Positions 50,850 through 59,974 are shown, numbered from the stretch's first letter. The stretch: 64,000 nt of DNA from Novilysobacter antarcticus (GCF_019802285.1 NZ_JAIEUJ010000001.1:186001-250000), one strand, 5' to 3'. Program-made: numbers and translations. The notes: a model not told the origin generated them from the letters alone.

Positions 50850-52559
50850 ATGCGGGTACTGCACGCGATCCAGGAAAAGCTGTTGGTCGCCGCCATCGTG
50901 GCGTGCGTGATGCCTTGGGCCGTGGTCGAAGCCGCGCAGTCGCGTTCCGATTCACCGGATATCACGGTGCTGGTCGCCGGTCGCATCCACACCATGGATG
51001 CCGCGCGCCCCCGCGCGCAGGCCATGGCGTTCGACCGCGAAGGTCGAATCCTCGCGCTGGGCTCACGGGAAGCCGTCCAGGCCGAGTTTCCCAACGGCGC
51101 TTTGCTGGATGTCGGACCGACCACGGTGGTACCGGGCCTGATCGATGCCCACGGACACGTGGCCGGGCTGGGTCTGAACGCGTTGCGTGCCGATCTTGCT
51201 GGAACCACCAGCAAGGATGAGGCCGTACGGCGATTGCGCGATTTCGCCGCCGATCTGCCGCCGGGCACCTGGTTGCTCGGACGTGGCTGGGACCAGAACC
51301 GGTGGACGGAAAAGCAGTTTCCGTCGGCCAAGGATCTGGACGAGGTGTTTCCCGATCGGCCGGTGTGGCTGCGCCGGGTGGATGGCCATGCGGCCTGGGC
51401 CAACAGCGCGGCACTGGCCCTGGTCGAGCGCGACCTCAGCGGCGACTGGCAGCCTGACGGCGGCAGGATCGAGCGCGACGCACGAGGCCAGCCCACCGGC
51501 ATCTTCATCGACGAGGCGATGGGGCTGGTGGATGCCCAGGTCCCCGAGCTTGAGGATGACGTGGCAGCGAAGGCGCTCGCGCTGGGTATGCAAGCCGCCG
51601 TCGCGCACGGTTTGACGGGCGTGCACGATGCCGGCGTGTCGCTGTCGACGCTGAACCATTACCGGCAATTGGCCGACCGCGGCGAGATGCCCATGCGGGT
51701 ATATGCGATGGCCGACGGGGACAGCGAGGCCCTGGAAATGCTCTGTCGTGACGGCCTCTACCAACACCCCGGCGGGCGGCTGCAGATGCGCGCGGTCAAG
51801 GTGTTCGCCGACGGAGCCCTGGGCAGTCGCGGGGCGGCATTGCTGGCTGACTACAGCGACGATCCGGGCAATCGCGGGCTGATGTTGGCATCGGAGCAGC
51901 AACTGGCCAAGGTCACAGCCAAGGCCCAGCGCTGCAACGTGCAGGTCGGTACCCATGCGATCGGCGATCGCGGCAACCGCGCCGTGCTGGACGCCTACTC
52001 AGCCGCCCTCGGCAAACAGGTGGGTTCCGACCACCGCTGGCGCATCGAGCATGCGCAGGTTCTGGCCGCGACGGACCTGCCGCGACTGGGGCAGATGGGC
52101 GTAATCGCATCGATGCAACCCACCCACGCCACCAGCGACATGGCCTGGGCCGGTGACCGTGTGGGACCGGAGCGGATCGAACACGCCTACGCCTGGCGGG
52201 AGCTGCGCGACAGTGGCGCGCGCCTCGCGCTGGGGTCGGATTTCCCGGTGGAGTCGGTCGATCCACGCCTTGGCCTGTACAGCGCCACGACCCGCGCCGA
52301 CGCGGAGGGCATGCCGGCAGGCGGCTGGCAGCCGGAGGAGAAGCTGACCGCATTCGAGGCGTTGCGGGGATTCACCCTGGATGCCGCGTATGCGAGCTTC
52401 GACGAGGACCAGATCGGCAGTCTGGAAGTCGGTAAGCGTGCCGACTTTGTTGTGCTGGCGCAGGATCCATTGCAGATCGACCCGCGTCAGTTGCGCGAAC
52501 TGACGGTGCTGGGAACCTACGTTGACGGTGAGCCGGTGTACATCGGTACGGTTGACTAG
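50850..52559 (+). CDS. secreted amidohydrolase (YtcJ-like)
   Basis: 569 residues: signal peptide (LLVAAIVACVMPWAVVEAAQS, cleavage near 29), then an amidohydrolase-3 TIM barrel. Metal ligands are DAHGH (about 98-102), a carboxylated-Lys candidate in VKVFADGALGS, HAIGDRGN, RIEHAQ and GSDFPVE. The family includes N-substituted formamide deformylase-like and other enzymes; the substrate is unknown. Only plus-strand gene in the block between phoH and miaB; diverges from phoH across 89 bases. Confidence 0.87.
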   Translation: MRVLHAIQEKLLVAAIVACVMPWAVVEAAQSRSDSPDITVLVAGRIHTMDAARPRAQAMAFDREGRILALGSREAVQAEFPNGALLDVGPTTVVPGLIDAHGHVAGLGLNALRADLAGTTSKDEAVRRLRDFAADLPPGTWLLGRGWDQNRWTEKQFPSAKDLDEVFPDRPVWLRRVDGHAAWANSAALALVERDLSGDWQPDGGRIERDARGQPTGIFIDEAMGLVDAQVPELEDDVAAKALALGMQAAVAHGLTGVHDAGVSLSTLNHYRQLADRGEMPMRVYAMADGDSEALEMLCRDGLYQHPGGRLQMRAVKVFADGALGSRGAALLADYSDDPGNRGLMLASEQQLAKVTAKAQRCNVQVGTHAIGDRGNRAVLDAYSAALGKQVGSDHRWRIEHAQVLAATDLPRLGQMGVIASMQPTHATSDMAWAGDRVGPERIEHAYAWRELRDSGARLALGSDFPVESVDPRLGLYSATTRADAEGMPAGGWQPEEKLTAFEALRGFTLDAAYASFDEDQIGSLEVGKRADFVVLAQDPLQIDPRQLRELTVLGTYVDGEPVYIGTVD

Positions 52560-52593
52560 ACCGCCTCGTCGGGCCCGCGCGGGCCGCCGCCGA

Positions 52594-53376
52594 TCAGCGA
52601 TCCGAAGGCGACGTCGGCACGGTTGCCACGCTGTTTTGTAGACTCGACAGCCACCCAGCGACGGCCTGGATCGCCTCATCATCGAGCGTCCTGGCGACGC
52701 CGGTCATGACGAACCCGGACGTTGAATCGTCCATGTCGCCGTCGCGGTAGCCGGCCAGTTTGGTTTGCAGATAGCCGAAATGCTGCCCGCGCAGGGCAGG
52801 GTAGGCGGCATACGGCGCCTGGCCGCCCGGCAGCACGCGGCGCGCTGGAGCGGGACCGCGGGCATCGGCGCCATGGCATCCCTGACATGCGGGTATGCCG
52901 CGGGCGGGATCACCCGTCAGATACAGTTGTTCGCCCTTTTGCAGCAGTGCCGACGTCAGTTCGCCGGTGGGCCCGGCGTCGCCGGCAGGCGCCGCTGAGG
53001 GGACGGGAAGCGATGCGTAGTAGACCGACAGATCGCGCATGTCCTGATCCGACAAGCCGGCGACCAGCGGTGTCATGGGCGATGGGTTCACGCCGCGCTT
53101 GTATCGGACCAGCTGCCAATACATGTAATCGGCCGATAGACCGGCCAGATTGGGAAATTCGGTAACAACGGCGATGCCATCACCCCCATGGCAGTTCGCG
53201 CAGACCTGGGTTTTTTTCATGCCCGCTTCGGCGTCGCCGTTGATCAGTTCAACGCGACGCAGGTCGAGGAAAGGCAACTGCAGCACGTCAGCCTCGACGC
53301 CGTCGCTGCTATGCGCGGGGAGTATCGGCGCGCACGCGACTGCCGCTACAGCCAGGATCATCGCGCGCATATTCAC
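52594..53376 (-). CDS. diheme cytochrome c (c4-like)
   Basis: 260 residues: signal peptide to about 22, then two cytochrome c domains with CANCH at 59-63 and CQGCH at 164-168. Likely axial methionines are M101 (PSPMTPLV) and M224 (GFVMTGV). Periplasmic electron carrier. The GTG at 53376 overlaps the barrel gene's stop (GTGA) and has GGAGG seven bases upstream; an ATG six bases on is the alternative. Its coupling to the MtrB/MtrA-type genes suggests it moves electrons between the conduit and the inner-membrane chain. Confidence 0.9.
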   Translation of the reverse strand: MNMRAMILAVAAVACAPILPAHSSDGVEADVLQLPFLDLRRVELINGDAEAGMKKTQVCANCHGGDGIAVVTEFPNLAGLSADYMYWQLVRYKRGVNPSPMTPLVAGLSDQDMRDLSVYYASLPVPSAAPAGDAGPTGELTSALLQKGEQLYLTGDPARGIPACQGCHGADARGPAPARRVLPGGQAPYAAYPALRGQHFGYLQTKLAGYRDGDMDDSTSGFVMTGVARTLDDEAIQAVAGWLSSLQNSVATVPTSPSDR

Positions 53377-55904
53377 AGCCGCACCTCCACCATTGCGCCG
53401 AACATGTTGACGCCGTAGTCCATCGGACCGCCGTCGGTGTAGACCCGGTGGTCGTAGACACGGCTTTGGTCGAAGCCCAGGTAGTGCCAGTCCGAAATCC
53501 GCGCACGCTCATAGGTATTGAACAGGCGCAGGCCCACACGCGGGTTGATCGGAATCGAGAGCGACAGGCTCAGCGCGTTGGAGCGGTAGATCATCGGCGG
53601 GTAAGCGCCGGTCGCGCTTGCGACCAGTTGCGGGTAGGCAAGCGCATCCGCGGAGGCGAAGTCGTAACGGGTCGTGCCCCGGGTGTAGGTCCAGTTCCAG
53701 GACGCGTCGAGGCGTGCCCTGCCGATCGATTGCGACCAGTTCGCCCCGGCATAATGGTTGCGCTGTTTGTCGTTGGTGCTCCAGCGGCCGCTGTCCAGAT
53801 AGGTGGCACCGCCCAGGTTGGGATCGGCAGTGATGAACACGTCGTTGGCGTTGGCAAACACCAGGTCGGATTCGTCGTAGCCGTACCACGCACCGGCTGC
53901 TTTTCCTGCTGCTGGTTGCCAGTCCCATTGCACGCTGGTTCCGAGCGTGTCGAGTTTCTGTCGACCCACTTGGGCGTCGTAGTCGTTCCAGTTGCCCCGG
54001 ACGGTGCCGCTCAGGGTCATCTGCCGGGGCAGGGCTGCCGTCGCCATCACGCTGAGTTTGTGCTGTTCGCGCTCGCCGACGTCGTACTTGCGAAGCTGCG
54101 CGATCGTATGTGCGGGCGTGCCGCCCGGCGGCGCGACATAGCCGGGCAGGTCCATGGAAAAAGTAAACTTGTAGGGGTTGTACTGGTAGTCGTGCCCGGA
54201 ACGATCGAGAAACGAGTAATTCGCGCGAACGTTGAGCCAGTTGATCGCCCGGTTGCTCCAGTTGAGGTCGAGCACGTTGTCGCGCGTCGTGGCGAATTCA
54301 CGATGGGTGCGCTCGGTCCGGGTGAACGTGAAACCCGCGCCGAGCGTGTTTTTGCTGTTCGGACGCCAGGTGAGGGCCGTGGCCGCCTCCCAGATTTCCT
54401 TGTCCAGCGGCAGGTTGCGCACGCGGGTCGGGACGGACGCATTCACCCCGGGGTCCCAGACGCCCATTTCGCCAGGCACCACGCTGCCCTGCGCGCCGTT
54501 CTCGGCAATGTAGCCGTACTGTCCGGTCAGCGGGTTGTATGCCCAGTAGGTGCCGGAATAGTCCTGGCGATGGAACTTCGCGGTGTTCTGCCAGCTCAGC
54601 TTGCTGGTGGGCTGGAGGACCCAGCGCAGGTCAAGTCTCTGCGTATTGATCGCCAGATCGGCCTTTTGTTGTGACAAGGCCGCTGTGGTGTTCCAGTCGG
54701 CGCAGTCATACAGAAAGCCCGGAATCGGGATGCCGATCTGACCCTGGCAGTTGGTGGGTGGAAGCAGGCGGTCGGATTGTCTAGACGTGCCAAAGGCGGC
54801 TTTGACGGAGAAATCGCCCTGCCAACGCGTTCGCCGGCTCAGGGTCGCAGACAGATGGTGGTAATCGTTGTCGGGTTCGTAGGAAAACTGGCCCAGCGGG
54901 ATCTGTGGCGTAACCACCCCCGGTACTACGGCCCAGGTGCTGTAGGGGATCTCGTAGTCGAAACCGGTGTACGCATTGCGGAAGAACGAGCCCGAATAGC
55001 TGAGCTGCATCCGCCAGTCCCGGCTGACGAAGCGCAGTCCGGCGTTCACGTTGACCGTGCTGTCGTCGATCGGGCGCGGTATCTCGTAGATGCCGCCGTT
55101 GTCAGGGAACGGAAAGTTGAAGAAAAAAGGCCCCCCGAAAGGTCGCGCGCCCTCGCGTGACTCGTGGCTTGCGTTGAAAGTCGCCACCCACTGCCTCGTC
55201 AGCAGGTACTCGATACCCAGGCCCTGTTTGTCGCGTACCACCTTCAAGGTCTGCAGCGGTTGCGCGGCGGAGACCTGGCTCACTTGGGCAGCGGTGCTGC
55301 CGTTGATCGTGAGTCCGTCAGTCAGGGTCAGGTGCCTGCTGCCGACGCCGTTCCAGATCGAACGAGCGTTGCCACTGAGCACGTTGGGCTGTGAACGCAC
55401 GAAAGCCTGCACCCGAAATTTTCCGGCCTGCCCGAACACGGCGCGGTAGTACTGGCTGTCCGGACCGATCCGGTTGGCCCGAAAGTCCACATAGCGTCCC
55501 TGATCGCGGCGTACCCAGCGAAAATTCGCCGCGAGGATCAGTCCGTCTTCCCAATCGCTGAAGCGCCGCCACTGAGCGTTGGTTTCATCGCCGATGAGGT
55601 GCAGATAGCCGGCCGAAAAAACGCCTCCGCCCTGCCAGATAGTTCCAGAATCGGTGTCGATTCCGTAAGGCCGCGGCACGCAGCCGTACGAGTGACCCGT
55701 TGGCGTACGCTTGGCGTCGCCGGCGAGCCAGGTCATCCCTGCGCGGTCACACTCCCTCGCCCACAGGCCTGCCGCATCGAGTTCGCTGCCAAATTGCAGA
55801 TCAATGCCGCTGCCGCTGCTTTGCGCATGGAGTAGCGAGGTAGTACCCAGCCACAACGCAAGTCCGGACAACGCCAGCAGCAGCGCTCGTGGATGTCCGT
55901 GCAT
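53373..55904 (-). CDS. MtrB/PioB-type outer-membrane beta-barrel
   Basis: 843 residues: signal peptide (LLLALSGLALWLGTTSLLHAQ) and a long barrel rich in alternating aromatic strands, ending in MFGAMVEVRL. Family traits are the N-terminal WQGGGVFSAGYLHLIGD region and repeated paired strands of 26 or more. It resembles MtrB/PioB proteins that sheathe a decaheme cytochrome and carry electrons across the outer membrane. Cysteines occur at 52, 75 and two further points, but no CxxC pair is present, unlike Shewanella MtrB. The partner decaheme gene lies 14 bases upstream. Confidence 0.87.
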   Translation of the reverse strand: MHGHPRALLLALSGLALWLGTTSLLHAQSSGSGIDLQFGSELDAAGLWARECDRAGMTWLAGDAKRTPTGHSYGCVPRPYGIDTDSGTIWQGGGVFSAGYLHLIGDETNAQWRRFSDWEDGLILAANFRWVRRDQGRYVDFRANRIGPDSQYYRAVFGQAGKFRVQAFVRSQPNVLSGNARSIWNGVGSRHLTLTDGLTINGSTAAQVSQVSAAQPLQTLKVVRDKQGLGIEYLLTRQWVATFNASHESREGARPFGGPFFFNFPFPDNGGIYEIPRPIDDSTVNVNAGLRFVSRDWRMQLSYSGSFFRNAYTGFDYEIPYSTWAVVPGVVTPQIPLGQFSYEPDNDYHHLSATLSRRTRWQGDFSVKAAFGTSRQSDRLLPPTNCQGQIGIPIPGFLYDCADWNTTAALSQQKADLAINTQRLDLRWVLQPTSKLSWQNTAKFHRQDYSGTYWAYNPLTGQYGYIAENGAQGSVVPGEMGVWDPGVNASVPTRVRNLPLDKEIWEAATALTWRPNSKNTLGAGFTFTRTERTHREFATTRDNVLDLNWSNRAINWLNVRANYSFLDRSGHDYQYNPYKFTFSMDLPGYVAPPGGTPAHTIAQLRKYDVGEREQHKLSVMATAALPRQMTLSGTVRGNWNDYDAQVGRQKLDTLGTSVQWDWQPAAGKAAGAWYGYDESDLVFANANDVFITADPNLGGATYLDSGRWSTNDKQRNHYAGANWSQSIGRARLDASWNWTYTRGTTRYDFASADALAYPQLVASATGAYPPMIYRSNALSLSLSIPINPRVGLRLFNTYERARISDWHYLGFDQSRVYDHRVYTDGGPMDYGVNMFGAMVEVRL

Positions 55905-55918
55905 GGCGCGGCCCTCCC

Positions 55919-56971
55919 TTATTTGTGGAGTCGTGGTCCGGATGGATTGTTGGAACCGTGGACCTGCGCATGGCAGGAAAGGCAGCCTCGCCCCATCAGG
56001 CGCTCGTCAGGCGCGCCACCCGTGCCCAGGGACTGGGCAGTGAGCAGGTCGTTGGGATGGCGTACGTGCGAGTGGCACTGCTGGCACAGCATGGGCACCG
56101 GCGCGACCAGCAGTGCGTGCTGGTTGGAGCCGTGCGGCGTATGGCAGTTGAGGCAGTTGTCGCGCACCGGCGCGTGCTCGAACAGGAACGGGCCGCGCTT
56201 TTCGGCGTGGCACTGGTAGCACGTCTCATTGACCGTGTCGGTCTTGATCAGCGCGTTGTTGAATCCGCCGTGCGGGTTGTGACAGTCCACGCACGCCATT
56301 TGCCCTTCTGGAAGCGGCATGTGGGAGCGACGGTTGAACTGTTGGCGGATGTCGGTATGGCAGGTGGCGCAAGTCTCATTGATCGAGGGTTTGGCCATCA
56401 GGCCTTCGGCCGACAACCGCGCCATCGGATTGTGGCAGTCACTGCACGACAGCTCGTTGCGCTGATGGACCGAGCCGGCCCATTGGTCGCGCGGGCCACC
56501 GGAGTGGCAACCCAGGCACGTGGCGGTCTGGGTGCCGATGGCGCTACCGCCTTCATGGCTGAAGGCGATGATCAAGCCTTTTGCGGTGGGACTCTGGGCA
56601 TGTCTGGACCCTGGTCCATGGCAGGTCTCGCAGGTGGGAGTCTGGGGATCGGCCGCCTCCGCGACCTGCATGCCCAGCGCGTGGGTGGTATGGGCGAAAT
56701 TCTGCGCTTCGCGGGAGTGGCAGGCGGTGCACGTGGCCGCTCCAATTGGCGTCGCATCCATTGCCAGCGGGTTGTTGGCCACCCGCGCACCGGCAAACCC
56801 CGGTGGGACGTTGAAGCCGTGGGCTGCGACCGGCCCGTCACCCCCAAAGTGGGTGGAGGGGAGTCGATGCGGATTGTCGACGCTCGTGCTTTGCGCCGCC
56901 ACGGGGGCCTGCCAGCCGGCCACGACAAGCGCGGTGATCGCTATGACCAAGAGGGTCAGGAACATGCGCAT
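55919..56971 (-). CDS. decaheme c-type cytochrome (MtrA/DmsE-like)
   Basis: 350 residues with a signal peptide to about 27 and exactly ten CxxCH sites: 81-85, 114-118, 152-156, 176-180, 201-205, 227-231, 251-255, 273-277, 296-300 and 330-334. Length, heme number and adjacency to an MtrB-type barrel fit the MtrA/PioA/DmsE family, which inserts into the barrel and conducts electrons between periplasm and cell surface. ATG at 56971 with AGGTGG upstream; the open frame before it is non-coding. A palindrome overlaps the predicted transcription start. Confidence 0.93.
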   Translation of the reverse strand: MRMFLTLLVIAITALVVAGWQAPVAAQSTSVDNPHRLPSTHFGGDGPVAAHGFNVPPGFAGARVANNPLAMDATPIGAATCTACHSREAQNFAHTTHALGMQVAEAADPQTPTCETCHGPGSRHAQSPTAKGLIIAFSHEGGSAIGTQTATCLGCHSGGPRDQWAGSVHQRNELSCSDCHNPMARLSAEGLMAKPSINETCATCHTDIRQQFNRRSHMPLPEGQMACVDCHNPHGGFNNALIKTDTVNETCYQCHAEKRGPFLFEHAPVRDNCLNCHTPHGSNQHALLVAPVPMLCQQCHSHVRHPNDLLTAQSLGTGGAPDERLMGRGCLSCHAQVHGSNNPSGPRLHK

Positions 56972-57017
56972 CGAATTCCACCTTTGCTGGCGCGCCGCTT
57001 TGCGGCCGTGAGCTCGC

Positions 57018-57031
57018 GTAATTGGAATTAC
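57018..57031 (-). promoter_or_regulatory. palindromic operator candidate before the decaheme gene
   Basis: GTAATT-GG-AATTAC, a perfect 6-bp dyad, lies 47 bases before the decaheme ATG. On the minus strand it starts six bases after a possible -10, TATGGT (57043-57038), which is 18 bases from a good -35, TTGACG (57067-57062). A protein bound here would cover the start of transcription, as in simple repression. The same outer pattern GTAA-N6-TTAC precedes the azurin gene. Confidence 0.6.
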
Positions 57032-57095
57032 ACCTGCACCATAAAGGCAGCGTTCAGCGTTCGTCAATCAGAAAATCGCGCCCACCGGCAATCGA

Positions 57096-57779
57096 TCAGC
57101 GCGGCAGGGCGCCGTTTAGGAAGGTGTCCACGCCTGCGAGAGCAAGCTTTACCGCCGCGTCGGTATCGGGCAGAAGCGAATGCCCGCTTGACATCCGCAG
57201 CACCAGATCGCCGGTCATCAGCATTCCCAGCTGCTGCGCGGCCACGTCCGCACCTTGCGGAAGCACCAGGGCGCCACTGTCACGGTGGTGTCGCAAATAC
57301 CCCGCCAGCAGCTGGTTATTGGGCACAACCGCGTGGTCGAAGTACCAGTCGCGCAATGCCGGGAACGCCGGACCCTCGCCAACGATCAAGCGATGCAGGA
57401 CCTGCGATTCGGGCGACACCATCGCCTCTACAAAGTGCTTCGCCAAACGGTGCAGACCTTCGTCGGCGGGAAGGGTGGTCAAGCAGACGTCGTGGAAAAC
57501 GAGGGTAAACCGGTCGGCCTGGCGCTCGATGATGGCGTGGGCAAGACCTTCCTTGTTGCCGAAGGTGTCGTACAGGGTCGACAGCGAGCCCCCGGCGCGT
57601 CGGACGATGTCGCTCAGGCGTGCCCGGCGGTAGCCCTTCTCCAGGAAAATTGCGGTGGCGGCCTCGACGAAGCGGTCGACCCGCTGTTCACCGCGCTTGC
57701 GCAGCTTGGCACTCCGCGGCGATGACACAAGCGGCAGAGGGGCACTGCGCCCCCGTCCCGGAACCATCGGTAAGGTCAT
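57096..57779 (-). CDS. TetR-family transcriptional regulator
   Basis: 227 residues. A basic N-terminal tail is followed by the TetR DNA-binding domain (VDRFVEAATAIFLEKGYRRA, LSDIVRRAGGSLSTLYDTF near 57-75) and a ligand domain ending LALAGVDTFLNG. It lies between the azurin and decaheme genes on the same strand, so it is the natural candidate regulator of this block. The ATG at 57779 has no ribosome-binding site, because a palindrome sits directly before it; the Met at 57767 is an alternative start. Confidence 0.88.
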   Translation of the reverse strand: MTLPMVPGRGRSAPLPLVSSPRSAKLRKRGEQRVDRFVEAATAIFLEKGYRRARLSDIVRRAGGSLSTLYDTFGNKEGLAHAIIERQADRFTLVFHDVCLTTLPADEGLHRLAKHFVEAMVSPESQVLHRLIVGEGPAFPALRDWYFDHAVVPNNQLLAGYLRHHRDSGALVLPQGADVAAQQLGMLMTGDLVLRMSSGHSLLPDTDAAVKLALAGVDTFLNGALPR

Positions 57780-57780
57780 T

Positions 57781-57796
57781 TCGGCTGACCAGCCGA
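57781..57796 (-). promoter_or_regulatory. palindrome at the tetR start
   Basis: TCGGCT-GACC-AGCCGA, a perfect 6-bp inverted repeat ending one base before the tetR start codon and about 50 bases after the azurin stop. It could be an autoregulatory operator, an RNA hairpin that hides the start, or part of the azurin terminator. It does not share the GTAA-N6-TTAC pattern. Confidence 0.45.
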
Positions 57797-57847
57797 TTCG
57801 AACAGCTGCCGATGCAGTGGTATTTCGCCTGTCGTCACCGGAACCGC

Positions 57848-58294
57848 TTAAGGAATGAGATTGATCGCGCCCTTCATTATCGCCGAATGGCCGGGAAAGC
57901 TGCAGAAGAACGAGTATGGCCCGGCGGTCAGCTTGGCCGGATCAAAGCTGACAGACGTGCTCTCGCCACCGCCAACCACCTTCGAATGCGCGATAACGCG
58001 TGTGTCGCCGGCCTTGACGTAGTCGGCGTCGATCCCGGCTTTCATGCCGTCGGCATCGATTCCCTTCATGTCGGCCGGCTTGGCGATCACCACGTTATGG
58101 CCCATCACATTCTTCGGCAGCTTGCCGGTGTGCTTGAGATTGATGGTGAACGACTTGCAGGACTTGCTCACATCGATCTGGGAGAGGTTGTATTTCATCG
58201 CGTCGCTGCCTTCCAGATCCACCGAGCAGGTAGAGGCCAATGCCGTGGGCGCCGCCAACGACAGAAGCAGAGCGAGGGCGAGGGGACGGATCAT
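57848..58294 (-). CDS. azurin
   Basis: Periplasmic type I blue copper protein, a one-electron carrier. 148 residues with a 20-residue signal peptide ([20 protein letters not shown]). Copper ligands are H66 (MGHN), C131, H136 and M140 ([14 protein letters not shown]), which after cleavage fall at about 46, 111, 116 and 120, as in known azurins. The structural disulfide is C23-C46. ATG with AAGGAT upstream. First of the minus-strand run azurin-tetR-decaheme-barrel-cytochrome c. Confidence 0.95.
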   Translation of the reverse strand: MIRPLALALLLSLAAPTALASTCSVDLEGSDAMKYNLSQIDVSKSCKSFTINLKHTGKLPKNVMGHNVVIAKPADMKGIDADGMKAGIDADYVKAGDTRVIAHSKVVGGGESTSVSFDPAKLTAGPYSFFCSFPGHSAIMKGAINLIP

Positions 58295-58346
58295 GGCGGT
58301 ATCCTTTCTGGCTGGCTTGGCGGGAGCGCCAAATCGGGCCCCTACC

Positions 58347-58360
58347 GTAACGCCGGTTAC
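58347..58360 (-). promoter_or_regulatory. palindromic operator candidate before azurin
   Basis: GTAAC-GCCG-GTTAC, a perfect 5-bp dyad with the same total length (14 bp) and outer half-sites (GTAA-N6-TTAC) as the site before the decaheme gene. It lies 53 bases before the azurin ATG, close to the 47 bases seen there. This suggests the same regulator binds both. Confidence 0.55.
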
Positions 58361-58404
58361 ATTTCGTGGAGGTGAAGCCTAAGGGCACAACGCCGCTCAG
58401 AAGC

Positions 58405-59802
58405 TCAAGGCGACGCCACCCGTCCGCGCAGTGAGTTGGCCATCACGTCGGTCACCACGATGTCGACAAACTGGCCGATCATCGACGGGTCGCCGGCAAA
58501 GTTGACCGAGCGCATGTTCTCCGTCTTGCCCGTCAGCTCGTTCGCATCGCGGCGGGATCGCCCTTCCACCAGCACCCGCTGGGTGCTGCCGAGCATCGAC
58601 TCGCTGATGCGCCGTGCGTTGTCGTTGATCGCCGCCTGCAGTCGGGCCAGCCGCGCGTGCTTCTCGGCGTCTGTGGTGGTGTCCTCCAGGTCTGCCGCCG
58701 GCGTTCCGGGACGACGCGAATACACAAAGGAGTAGGACTGGTCGAAACCGACGTCCTCGATCAGCTTCATGGTCTTCTCGAAGTCGGCCTCGGTCTCGCC
58801 GGGGAAGCCGACAATGAAGTCCGAAGAGATCGAGATGTCCGGTCGCACCGCGCGCAGCTTGCGGATCTTCTGCTTGAACTCGAGCGTCGTATAGCCCCGT
58901 TTCATTGCCGCCAGGACGCGGTCGCTGCCAGCCTGGACTGGCAGGTGCAGGTAGTTGGCCAGCTCCGGGACGTCGCGGTACGCCTCGACCAGCGAGTCGG
59001 AAAACTCCAGTGGATGCGAGGTGGTGAAGCGGATCCGCTCGACCCCGTCAATCTGGGCGATCGTCCGCACCAGAAGGCCGAGGTCGGCGATCTCCGCCTG
59101 GCCGTCCTCGCCGCTGATCAGGCCCGCATACGCATTCACGTTCTGCCCGAGCAGGTGGATCTCGCGCACGCCCTGCGCAGCGAGCTGGGCGACTTCGACC
59201 AGCACGTCCTCGAACGGTCGGCTGACCTCTTCGCCGCGGGTGTAGGGCACCACGCAGAAGCTGCAGTACTTGCTGCAGCCCTCCATGATGGACACATAAG
59301 CGGAGGGACCTTCTGCGCGCGGCTCGGGCAAACGGTCGAACTTCTCGATCTCCGGAAAGCTGATGTCGACCTGGGGAAGGCCGGACTCGCGCCGGTCACG
59401 GATCAGTTCGGGCAGGCGGTGCAGGGTCTGCGGTCCGAACACCAGGTCCACATAGGGCGCCCGCTTGATGATGGCGTCGCCTTCCTGACTGGCCACGCAG
59501 CCGCCCACGCCGATCAGGACCGGTTTGCCGTCCTTCTTCAGCGACTTCCAGCGCCCCAGCCGACTGAACACCTTGTCCTGTGCCTTCTCCCGGATCGAGC
59601 AGGTATTGATCAGGATCACGTCGGCGTCGGCCGCGTTGCTGGTCAGTTCCAAGCCGTCGGAGGCGGCAAGCACGTCGGCCATCTTGGCCGAGTCGTACTC
59701 GTTCATCTGGCACCCGTGGGTCTCGATGAACAGCTTGCCTCGCGGCGCCGTTGCCGGTGCAGGCTCCTCGGCGATGGGCTGGGAGTTAGGGAAGTCGGTC
59801 AT
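58405..59802 (-). CDS. miaB: tRNA-2-methylthio-N6-isopentenyladenosine synthase
   Basis: Radical-SAM methylthiotransferase modifying A37 of tRNAs. 465 residues from the ATG at 59802 ([14 protein letters not shown]). N-terminal MTTase domain with cluster cysteines in [21 protein letters not shown] and [10 protein letters not shown]; radical-SAM motif CSKYCSFC near 169-176; C-terminal TRAM domain ([16 protein letters not shown]). Normally followed by phoH; here the azurin gene comes next. Confidence 0.96.
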   Translation of the reverse strand: MTDFPNSQPIAEEPAPATAPRGKLFIETHGCQMNEYDSAKMADVLAASDGLELTSNAADADVILINTCSIREKAQDKVFSRLGRWKSLKKDGKPVLIGVGGCVASQEGDAIIKRAPYVDLVFGPQTLHRLPELIRDRRESGLPQVDISFPEIEKFDRLPEPRAEGPSAYVSIMEGCSKYCSFCVVPYTRGEEVSRPFEDVLVEVAQLAAQGVREIHLLGQNVNAYAGLISGEDGQAEIADLGLLVRTIAQIDGVERIRFTTSHPLEFSDSLVEAYRDVPELANYLHLPVQAGSDRVLAAMKRGYTTLEFKQKIRKLRAVRPDISISSDFIVGFPGETEADFEKTMKLIEDVGFDQSYSFVYSRRPGTPAADLEDTTTDAEKHARLARLQAAINDNARRISESMLGSTQRVLVEGRSRRDANELTGKTENMRSVNFAGDPSMIGQFVDIVVTDVMANSLRGRVASP

Positions 59803-59974
59803 GGCGGTCCGGAGCCGGCGGGCGAAGATTGCTTCAGGACAGCGAAGCAGGGCGTACACGCCGGGCCTGTGAAAGGAAGGTTGCGTCAGTCTAACGGCCG
59901 AGGAGCGCGAAGGGGGTCCCGTTTTCGCTAGCGCACACTTGGCAAAGTCGGTGTGAAAGGTGAAACTCCCGTTC

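Noticed and set aside
52594-56971. DMSO-reductase (DmsEFAB) type extracellular respiration
   Set aside because: The decaheme and barrel genes fit DmsE/DmsF in form, but no molybdopterin reductase or iron-sulfur subunit gene is present nearby.
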